Assembly: GCA_903927685.1 (NCBI GenBank)
Contig: CAIYOB010001041.1
Coordinates: 1 to 8,126 of the forward strand
Direction of reading: 5' to 3'
Length of the DNA stretch: 8,126 nucleotides
Source of the DNA: an uncultured Planctomycetaceae bacterium
GTDB taxonomy: Bacteria > Planctomycetota > Planctomycetia > Pirellulales > Pirellulaceae
In this document: positions 1-5,869 of the stretch, piece by piece
Position numbering within the stretch: position 1 is the first letter of the stretch
Layout: the number at the start of each line of letters is the position of its first letter
Notes under the pieces: generated by a model
Seen by the model: only the letters and a program-made list of their open reading frames with translations
Told to the model about the DNA's origin: nothing
Database searches by the model: none
Translations under genes and position numbers: made by a program

Positions 1-387
1 AAAGTCATCGGCACGCGGAACGACGACTTCGTCAGCGGCAAGACCGACTTGCGCGGCATCCTGGTGGCCGACGGCATCCAAGGCCGTAGCATGGTCATTG
101 CCCAGGCCGCGGACGGCGGTTATGCCTTCTTCCGCGGCCAGCAGGAACTCGGCCCGCCGCCCCAACTGCCCGCCGCCTCAGCAACCACTGGGGAGGCCCA
201 ACCGGCGGCGCCGGCTGAAGGCGCGGCGATGGCGGCTCCGGAAGCCAGCGGCAAGGCCCAGCTGCTAGAAGGTTTACAGGAGCGAAATAACGTCATCCAG
301 GCCGAGAAGGTTCAACAGCTGCAGGGCGTGTACGACAACTCGGTCCAGGAAGGCATCGGCGGCGGGTTCGGCGGCGGGTTCTTCTAG
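1..387 (+). CDS. C-terminal end of a large exported protein, possibly alpha-2-macroglobulin-like (5' end outside the window)
   Basis: The reading frame is open from the first base and ends at TAG 385-387, giving 128 visible residues. A TTG at 49 could be read as a start, but the frame continues upstream through KVIGTRNDDFVSGKTD without a break, so this is a truncated gene. Residues 1-50 look like a small beta-rich domain (DLRGILVADGIQGRSMVI, then YAFFRGQQELG). Residues 51-84 are a Pro/Ala-rich linker. Residues 85-116 are charged and Gln-rich and could form a helix (LLEGLQERNNVIQAEKVQQL). The end is glycine-rich (GGGFGGGFF). The TDLRG-x-x-VAD and YAFFRG pattern reminds me of the tail of large planctomycete alpha-2-macroglobulin/MG2-domain proteins, which are exported and thought to trap proteases. 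That match is from memory and tentative, because the diagnostic MG and thioester regions lie outside the window. It converges on the glutathione peroxidase gene 6 bp away. Confidence 0.6.
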   Translation, partial: KVIGTRNDDFVSGKTDLRGILVADGIQGRSMVIAQAADGGYAFFRGQQELGPPPQLPAASATTGEAQPAAPAEGAAMAAPEASGKAQLLEGLQERNNVIQAEKVQQLQGVYDNSVQEGIGGGFGGGFF

Positions 388-393
388 GCCAGC

Positions 394-948
394 CTACTTC
401 GCCAATGCCGTCTCGATCGCTTGAATCAACAGCGGGTCCGTCGGCTTGGTGCGCGGCTCGAACCGAGCCACCACCTTGCCGTCGCGGCCGACGACGAATT
501 TTTCGAAGTTCCAGCCGATCTTGCCGGGGCCCTTCGGCTGGGTTTCCAAAGCGGTCAGGTGCTTGTACAAGTCGCAGGCTCCATCACCGTTGACCTCGAT
601 CTTGCCCATCAGGTCAAATTTAACGCCGTAGTTCGCGGTGCAGAACTCGCGTATCTCGTCCGCCGATCCCGGTTCCTGGGAGCCGAACTGGTTGCAGGGG
701 AAGCCGACGACGCACAGGCCCTTGGCGCCGAATCTCTCGTGCAACGCTTGCAGGTCCTTGTATTGCGGCGTTAAGCCGCAATTGCTGGCCACGTTCACGA
801 TCAGCAAGACCTTGCCCTTGTACTGCTGAGCCAAGTCGACCTCTTTGCCGCCGAGGTTCTTCATCTTGTAATCGATATCGGACGCCGACGCCGTGCCCGC
901 CAGGACCGCCATTGCCACCACCCCCAGAAATAGACTCGCCATTCTCAT
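394..948 (-). CDS. Secreted Cys-type glutathione peroxidase (thiol peroxidase of the GPx family)
   Basis: This 184-residue protein belongs to the glutathione peroxidase family, which reduces hydrogen peroxide and lipid hydroperoxides using glutathione or, in many bacterial Cys forms, thioredoxin. The three family signatures are present: NVASNCGLTPQY with peroxidatic Cys57 in place of selenocysteine, GFPCNQFGSQEPG with Gln87, and WNFEKF with Trp146 and Asn147. Together these form the C-Q-W-N tetrad. Cys103 in EFCTANYGV aligns with the resolving cysteine of E. coli BtuE (YCTTTWGV), suggesting a two-cysteine mechanism. Residues 1-22 form a signal peptide (hydrophobic LFLGVVAMAVLAG, likely cleavage after ASA), so it should act outside the cytoplasm, whereas many bacterial homologues are cytoplasmic. 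The ATG at 948-946 is supported by AGGAG at 962-958, 9 nt upstream; Met3 is a weaker alternative. Stop is TAG at 396-394. Length is normal for the family plus leader. It lies 123 bp beyond the end of the glycan operon and is probably a separate unit or a read-through target. Confidence 0.93.
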   Translation of the reverse strand: MRMASLFLGVVAMAVLAGTASASDIDYKMKNLGGKEVDLAQQYKGKVLLIVNVASNCGLTPQYKDLQALHERFGAKGLCVVGFPCNQFGSQEPGSADEIREFCTANYGVKFDLMGKIEVNGDGACDLYKHLTALETQPKGPGKIGWNFEKFVVGRDGKVVARFEPRTKPTDPLLIQAIETALAK

Positions 949-1011
949 GACCTGATTCTCCTCTTAATTGCTTTGCCATCAAGTTTCCACGGATTCACTG
1001 TCATCGATGGC

Positions 1012-1040
1012 TTTATAGCGCCGGGCTGCCCTCTCGGTAA
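1012..1040 (-). promoter_or_regulatory. Possible sigma-70-type promoter for the glutathione peroxidase gene
   Basis: On the minus strand TATAAA (1017-1012) matches the -10 consensus at five of six bases. It is preceded, with a 17-bp spacer, by TTACCG (1040-1035), which matches only three of six bases of TTGACA. It would give a leader of roughly 55-60 nt before the ATG at 948. The weak -35 and the absence of any test make this only a candidate. Confidence 0.25.
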
Positions 1041-1071
1041 GCGTGCGAGTGGAAAATGAATAGTGGCTTGA

Positions 1072-2232
1072 CTAAGGTTCAAACTCCCCATACCAGACGG
1101 GCAATGCCTCACGAAACGCAGCTTCGTTCTGCTTGGGATCGCCCCGGTCATAGATCAGGAAGTTGGTCGGCTCCGCCGTCAGTTCCCAGCTGAACTCGCC
1201 ATTGTCTTTCACCTGCACGCGGCAGGGTCGCAACTCGTTGGGCAGCACCGTGTCGTCCGGACGCACTTGAGCAGCCGGGACGATCCGGTGCGCACCATCC
1301 GCGCGGCGGACCAGTCTCCGGTCGGCCACGGCGAGCCAGACGCCGGTCTCCCAGACATTATGGGACTGGGCCAGTTGCTCCGGCGTCCAGGTCGCCGGGG
1401 CCTCGGATTCCACCGCGCGCAGAAAGTCGGAACGCGGCGACCGCCCGAAAGCGTAGGCCAGGTAGGCCCGGAGGGCCGGGTGCATCTGTTCGACGAAGCG
1501 CAGGTCCGGCAGCTTCCAGAAGCAGTTATGCGGCCCGTAAGCGAACGGCCCGTCTTTGTTGGCGCAGGGGTAAATGGCGATCGGCAGCGTCGAGCGTAGC
1601 AGGCAGACGATCGCCTGCGGGTCCAACTGCACGTTCCATTCCAGACAGCCCGGCTCCGACGCGCCGGCACACAGATGGAGACGGCGGAGTTTCTTTGCCA
1701 GCAACTCGGGGGCGCGATTGAACGCCACCGCCACGGGGCGGGCCGAGCCAAAGGACACGATCTCCACGGGATCCCGGCTCTCGCGCAACGTCCGCAAGAT
1801 CAACTCTACGCCCTGCTGCTGGAAAGCCGGGACGTCAAGCATCGTATCCTCCGGCGACTTCATCATCGCGAACGGCCCGGCAGCGCAGGGCACCTGGCGA
1901 TTGAAAATGAAGTTGAGCTGCATCACCGGGATGAACCCCGGATCGCGCGGGCCAGAGGCGTCAGGGTGCATCCCGGGCACATCGGCCACGGGCTTGCGGA
2001 AGCCGCTGCTGGTATCCAGGACCACCGCCCGCAGATCGACCTCCGGCAGCGCATAGGCTGCGACGAGATCAAAGTTGTCGCCCGGGTCCTGCGGCGGATG
2101 GTACAGATCGGTCACATCGATCAGCGGCACCTTGCCCGCAGGCTGAGCGGCCGGCGCGTGCGGCGGGGCGAGCCACACCGCGGTTGGTAACGCGAGCAAC
2201 AGGGGGACGACGAGTGGTCTGACGCGGTTCAT
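1072..2232 (-). CDS. Exported nucleoside-hydrolase-fold protein with a divergent metal motif
   Basis: This 386-residue protein is a distant member of the inosine-uridine nucleoside hydrolase (IUNH) superfamily. Residues 1-29 are a signal peptide (hydrophobic PLVVPLLLALPTAVWLA, cleavage near APAA). After it, PLIDVTDLYHPPQDPGDNFD (36-55) sits where the family has DxDxxxDD, followed by LVAAYALPEVDLRAVVLD, which fits the usual helix and strand. EIVSFGSARPVAVAFNRAPE (157-176) matches the family's xLVAxGPLTNxAxAL segment, and EWNVQLDPQAIV (198-209) matches the FNxxxDPEAA segment. HNVWETGVWLAVAD (291-304) sits where the family has the catalytic HDPxAV, with Asn in place of Asp. The fold is reasonably clear, but substrate and activity are not. 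The start at 2232 is an ATG overlapping the upstream stop (ATGA, 2232-2229), with GAGGGA about 8 nt before it. The frame is open further upstream to 3189, but that part is out of frame with the glycosidase gene and is an artefact of high GC. Last gene of the operon; stop TAG 1074-1072. Confidence 0.8.
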   Translation of the reverse strand: MNRVRPLVVPLLLALPTAVWLAPPHAPAAQPAGKVPLIDVTDLYHPPQDPGDNFDLVAAYALPEVDLRAVVLDTSSGFRKPVADVPGMHPDASGPRDPGFIPVMQLNFIFNRQVPCAAGPFAMMKSPEDTMLDVPAFQQQGVELILRTLRESRDPVEIVSFGSARPVAVAFNRAPELLAKKLRRLHLCAGASEPGCLEWNVQLDPQAIVCLLRSTLPIAIYPCANKDGPFAYGPHNCFWKLPDLRFVEQMHPALRAYLAYAFGRSPRSDFLRAVESEAPATWTPEQLAQSHNVWETGVWLAVADRRLVRRADGAHRIVPAAQVRPDDTVLPNELRPCRVQVKDNGEFSWELTAEPTNFLIYDRGDPKQNEAAFREALPVWYGEFEP

Positions 2233-4433
2233 GGTTCGTTCCCTCGGCGATGGGCAAGTCGGATCACCAGCGGCCAATCGCGCACCAGCACACCTCGGAC
2301 CAGCGTCGTCTCGCCGCTGGGGGTGAGCGAGAGTTCCTGGCTGACCCCGTTCAGCGGGTCGTACGCGATCGCTTTCTGACAAGGCGTGTGGAGCCGCACG
2401 TCCACGGCCACGCCGTCGCACAGGTCCCGGGCCCGACCGCCAAGCCACAGGGTCAGTGCGGGACCGTCGGGCGCCTGCAGGGCAAACGCTTCGAGATCGG
2501 GAGGCGCGCCGTCGAGTGAGTAAGCCAACTCGCCCGGCTCCAGGCCATCCAGCATCGTCGCCAGGTTGCGGGTCACATAATAGGCGGCCTGCGGTTGGAG
2601 CGGCGGGATCGGGTCGGCGTCGAAGGACCGCCGCAGTAAGCTCAAGTCGAGCATCGCGAAGTAGGGAAAGTACATTTCGCAGAAGAACGACTCCAGGCCC
2701 AGCCCGGTGTGACGCGCGAAGACTTGGGCCACGTACTTGGCCTTTTCCAGTTCGGTCGCCGTGAACCCGCCGCACCATGCCCGGCTGGCCTCCGCTTCCG
2801 TGAGCGGCGGATAGAGTGCGCTGTAGTTCCACTCGGTGACCATGCAATGCCCACGGAAACCCACGTCGCGCAGCCACTGCTGCAGCGCCCGCACGTCGGC
2901 GGTGTATCCCCGCAGGCGGTCGGGATCGGTCTGGTAGAACGGATGCCAGGCGATCTCGTCCACCTCGCGGGCCAGTTCGCGCGTCGCCGCCAGGTACATC
3001 GTCTGCTTGTCCTGCGCGGCCCGTTGGTCGGGCGTCCAGGTGCTGATGCCGTGGGGAAAGCCGGCCCAGGAGCCCAGCATGATCTTGGCCTCGGGCGCGT
3101 GCTTGCGGATCACCGGGATCGCGGCCCGGGCCACGGCCAGATAGTGCTCGACATTCGGCACGCCACCCCAGTAGCACGAGATATTCCACTCGTTCCAGAT
3201 CTCAAAGTGCTTCACCCGGCCGCGAAAACGCTGGACCATGAATTCGACGTAGCGTGTCCAGGCGGCCAACGCCTCGGGCGTGGTGGGCGGAGCGGGCAGA
3301 TCGTAGTTCCATTCCCACAACTGCGGCAGCGCTCGTCCTGCGGGACCGGAATACAGGCGGTTGCCGAAATTAAGCGACATCACGATCTCGACACCGTGGG
3401 ACACCAGTTCGGTCACGGCTGCGTCGGTGACGGGATCGATCTTCAGCACGCCTTTCTCTTTCTCGACCCAATGCCAGTTGATCGGATCGTCGTGATACCC
3501 GATCCGGGCCCACTTGAAGCCCGCATCGTAGTGCAGGGGCCAATACCAGCGGTGCGAGGCCAGTTCGCTGCCGGGGCTGTGATGCGTGGAATTCACGGTC
3601 ACGCCCGCGCCGCGGGTGGCCAGCGCCACGTTCCGGCCGGTTGGATCCAGAACCTCGACCTCGGCTAGCGAGAACGCGTACAGGATGTTCTCGACCAGCG
3701 GCAGGTTGCCGGCGGTGATCCAGATCTGCTTGGCCGGTCGGGCGTCGAAGCGGAATTCGTAATCCAGTTCTCCGCCGTCCTTCTGTCCGCTGCCAGCGAG
3801 CGGGGGCCGGGCACCGGGTTCCCTCGTCGGACCCGCGAAGACCGTCGTCCAGTCCCGGTTGTCGCGGCTCACCTGGATCGTGAGTGTGGCTGGCACGCCG
3901 CGACCGACTTCGACCGCATCCCGCGCCGGCACCCACCCCAGCGTGTTGCGCGGCTGCTCGGACGGCGGTCGCTTCCGCAGCACCACGCGGTCGATCTGCC
4001 GCTCGATGGGCAAGTCAATCCGAATCCACACCGGTTGCGCATCGGGCCGCGACTGGCCGCGGCTCAGCCAGCAGGTCTGCAAGTTGCCGTCGATCAAGTG
4101 GATCGCCTCGCACGGCAAGTAGTCATTTTCCGGCGATCGAGGCATCCGCGTCGTCGTCACACCCAGGTAATTCCGTCGTATCTGGCTGCTGTCCAGGGGC
4201 TGGACCTTCACTCGCGGCGCGGCATTTCCCACTTGCAGCGGCCCGTCGTCCAGCAGGTCCGGAGCCTCGCCCAGCACCCAGCAGTACCCGAATCGCTTGA
4301 TCGGCACGCCGTTGCAGTGGGCCTGCACCTGCGGTTGCTCGCTGGCAAGCATCGGCTGCCCCTCGTTGTCGGCGGGCAAGGCGGTGACCGGCCCTAACAG
4401 CAGGGCGGCAGCGAGCGTGAATGTGCGTGGCAT
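2229..4433 (-). CDS. Exported clan GH-A glycoside hydrolase with an N-terminal discoidin-like domain
   Basis: This 734-residue protein has a signal peptide (FTLAAALLLGPVTALPAD, residues 5-22). Residues about 100-265 look like a discoidin/F5-8 type C carbohydrate-binding domain, with AIHLIDGNLQTCW, VWIRIDLP, IDRVVLRKR and LTIQVSRDNRDWTTVFAG as the typical strands; a Pro/Gly-rich loop lies at about 203-220. Residues about 300-610 form the predicted TIM barrel. FEIWNEWNISCYWGG (410-424) holds the Asn414-Glu415 acid/base pair of clan GH-A, and MVTEWNYSAL (531-540) holds the likely nucleophile Glu534, about 119 residues later, a normal spacing. IAWHPFY (494-500) precedes the nucleophile strand as in GH39-like enzymes. 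A C-terminal beta domain (about 640-730) ends the protein. The GH family (39, 5, or an unassigned group) cannot be fixed by eye. The start ATG 4433-4431 has AAGGAA about 7 nt and AAGGAG about 14 nt upstream. It lies 41 bp after the beta-helix gene and overlaps the next gene by ATGA. It presumably hydrolyses a glycan after release to the periplasm or cell surface. Confidence 0.85.
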   Translation of the reverse strand: MPRTFTLAAALLLGPVTALPADNEGQPMLASEQPQVQAHCNGVPIKRFGYCWVLGEAPDLLDDGPLQVGNAAPRVKVQPLDSSQIRRNYLGVTTTRMPRSPENDYLPCEAIHLIDGNLQTCWLSRGQSRPDAQPVWIRIDLPIERQIDRVVLRKRPPSEQPRNTLGWVPARDAVEVGRGVPATLTIQVSRDNRDWTTVFAGPTREPGARPPLAGSGQKDGGELDYEFRFDARPAKQIWITAGNLPLVENILYAFSLAEVEVLDPTGRNVALATRGAGVTVNSTHHSPGSELASHRWYWPLHYDAGFKWARIGYHDDPINWHWVEKEKGVLKIDPVTDAAVTELVSHGVEIVMSLNFGNRLYSGPAGRALPQLWEWNYDLPAPPTTPEALAAWTRYVEFMVQRFRGRVKHFEIWNEWNISCYWGGVPNVEHYLAVARAAIPVIRKHAPEAKIMLGSWAGFPHGISTWTPDQRAAQDKQTMYLAATRELAREVDEIAWHPFYQTDPDRLRGYTADVRALQQWLRDVGFRGHCMVTEWNYSALYPPLTEAEASRAWCGGFTATELEKAKYVAQVFARHTGLGLESFFCEMYFPYFAMLDLSLLRRSFDADPIPPLQPQAAYYVTRNLATMLDGLEPGELAYSLDGAPPDLEAFALQAPDGPALTLWLGGRARDLCDGVAVDVRLHTPCQKAIAYDPLNGVSQELSLTPSGETTLVRGVLVRDWPLVIRLAHRRGNEP
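4398..4416 (-). repeat. 19-bp direct repeat inside a signal-peptide region, copy A
   Basis: On the plus strand this reads CAGCAGGGCGGCAGCGAGC, identical to 5834-5852. On the coding strand it encodes the LAAALL core of the glycosidase signal peptide, in the same frame as the copy in the beta-helix gene. Similarity extends in both directions over about 22 codons. Confidence 0.85.
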
Positions 4434-4474
4434 GAAATTGTTCCTTGCTCCTTAGCCCCCATTGCCCGTTCCGT

Positions 4475-5869
4475 TCAACGCACCCAGATCCCCTTGCCGG
4501 TCCCGCCGCGCGGCGTGGTTCGAGGGTAATCCGGGTTGAGTTTCTGCTGAACGACGTGCACGACTCGTTCCAGCGGCAGATCGCTCGCAGCACCGCCCAA
4601 GCGGACGCCGGACACCGTCAGGTTTCGCACGGTACAGTCGAGGTCGGGCGAAAAGATTTCCGTCCAGTTGGCTGGCTCGGCCGAACCCGCGTGTTGGTAG
4701 GTCTGCGATTTGGGACCGATGGCCAGCAGATGCCAGTCGGGGTCGAGCGGGAAGTTCAGCGTGACGTCTCGCAGTGTCAAGCCGTCCGTGTTGGCGTGCA
4801 GTTCGATCGTCCCGGGACGGTTGAAAACAAGCTCTTCGAACCGAATGTCTTTCAACGAGCCGACGCCGACACTGGAGTCGTTGTCGCGGCCGAGTTCGAG
4901 GTTGGGCTGGTCGTAGAGTTTGAATTCGCGAATGTCCGTGATGCGTCGCAGGGTGATGTCGTACAGCGGACAGTCCAACGTCGTGCCGTCGCTGAATCGC
5001 TTGACCCCGGGCAGCAGACGGATCGCGTTGGTGGCCGCGACCGGGGCGGGTGCGCCGGTGATCTCCTCGACCAGGATGTGCTGAATCGGGCCGTAGCTCG
5101 GCGCATAGTTCTTCCACTCCCAGGCGTTCAGCGCAACGGGATCATCGCCGGAATCGCCCTGCACGCGGCGGATCACGCCGTGGCTGGCCGGCCCGTTCAC
5201 GTGGACGCCGTCCCGGCGATGGCCCTCCAACGTGAGCCCTTCGACCGAGAACTGGGTCGCGTTGCCGAAATGCACGGCAAAGGCTTGGCTCTGCCGCACG
5301 GTGACGTTCCGCACGGTGACACGACGGACGTTCTGCAAGAGGATGACGCCGTGGGTGCCGGGAACGGGGTCTTGTTTCGCGGAAGCGCCGCGCCAGTTGC
5401 CATTCACCTGGCCAGGCGCCGTCGCCAGCGTCGTCCAAATGCCGCCTTCGATGTGGAGGTCGGTATCGGGGTTCGTCTCGACCGGCACGGGGCGCTCGGC
5501 AAAACCCACGACATTCGCATTCCGCACCAGGCACGTGTTGCAGCCGGGCTTGAGGCGGATCTCCGCCCGCGGGTCGGCGGTGAGCCGCCGTCCCGACTTC
5601 AAGACCAGCGGGCCGTCCAGGTAATACGGCTTGTCGCGGGCCGGAATGTGCAGGGTGGCCTGGGCCTCGAGGCAGGCCTGCATGGCGTCCGTCCAGACTT
5701 CGGCGGTTACGGCGCGGGCTTCGCCTTTCCCGGCGGCATCCGGCCACTGCTCGGTCCAAGTCTCCGTGCGAACCAGATGGCAGAAGTCACTCAGCGGCCT
5801 GTCCGCGGGCGAGGCTGCCGTGAGCGGCGCGAGCAGCAGGGCGGCAGCGAGCACGAAATTGCGTTTCAT
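4475..5869 (-). CDS. Exported right-handed beta-helix protein, GH28 polygalacturonase-like
   Basis: This 464-residue protein starts with a signal peptide (FVLAAALLLAPLTAASPAD, residues 5-23). The body is a run of short strand-and-turn repeats typical of a right-handed parallel beta-helix: GVILLQNVRRVTVRNVTVR (174-192), AVHFGNATQFSVEGLTLEG (198-216), DGVHVNGPASHGVIRRVQGD (220-239), then repeats to about 425. DGVHVNG (220-226) and GDSGDDPVALN (238-248), with the Asp242-Asp243 pair, occupy the places of the NTDG and GDDxIALK motifs of glycoside hydrolase family 28, which hydrolyses polygalacturonan and related chains. A clear GHG motif, the third GH28 signature, was not found, so activity on galacturonan is uncertain; a lyase, epimerase or sulfated-glycan hydrolase of the same fold is possible. 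The ATG at 5869-5867 overlaps the sulfatase stop (ATGA) and has GGAGG 9 nt upstream. Stop TGA 4477-4475. Second gene of the operon. Confidence 0.8.
   Translation of the reverse strand: MKRNFVLAAALLLAPLTAASPADRPLSDFCHLVRTETWTEQWPDAAGKGEARAVTAEVWTDAMQACLEAQATLHIPARDKPYYLDGPLVLKSGRRLTADPRAEIRLKPGCNTCLVRNANVVGFAERPVPVETNPDTDLHIEGGIWTTLATAPGQVNGNWRGASAKQDPVPGTHGVILLQNVRRVTVRNVTVRQSQAFAVHFGNATQFSVEGLTLEGHRRDGVHVNGPASHGVIRRVQGDSGDDPVALNAWEWKNYAPSYGPIQHILVEEITGAPAPVAATNAIRLLPGVKRFSDGTTLDCPLYDITLRRITDIREFKLYDQPNLELGRDNDSSVGVGSLKDIRFEELVFNRPGTIELHANTDGLTLRDVTLNFPLDPDWHLLAIGPKSQTYQHAGSAEPANWTEIFSPDLDCTVRNLTVSGVRLGGAASDLPLERVVHVVQQKLNPDYPRTTPRGGTGKGIWVR
5834..5852 (-). repeat. 19-bp direct repeat inside a signal-peptide region, copy B
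   Basis: This is identical to 4398-4416 and encodes the same LAAALL hydrophobic core, here in the beta-helix protein. The flanking codons also correspond: M-x-R-x-F-x-LAAALLL-x-P-x-T-A is shared by both leaders. Confidence 0.85.

Noticed and set aside
485..537. Type I dockerin (cellulosome anchor) at the end of the sulfatase (these are residue numbers of that protein)
   Set aside because: The two loops end in Glu-Glu-Phe and Asp-Glu-Phe and fit paired EF-hands; the dockerin recognition pattern and its linker helix are not present.
2233..3189. Open extension of the nucleoside-hydrolase frame upstream to give a 705-residue protein
   Set aside because: It lies in a different frame of the glycosidase gene, which has catalytic motifs there. 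The extension is Arg/Gly-rich, with no domain, and the ATG at 2232 has a Shine-Dalgarno, an ATGA overlap and a signal peptide directly after it.
2709..3668. 319-codon plus-strand open frame
   Set aside because: It is antisense to the GH-A gene, with low-complexity Arg/Gly/His composition and no recognisable motif.
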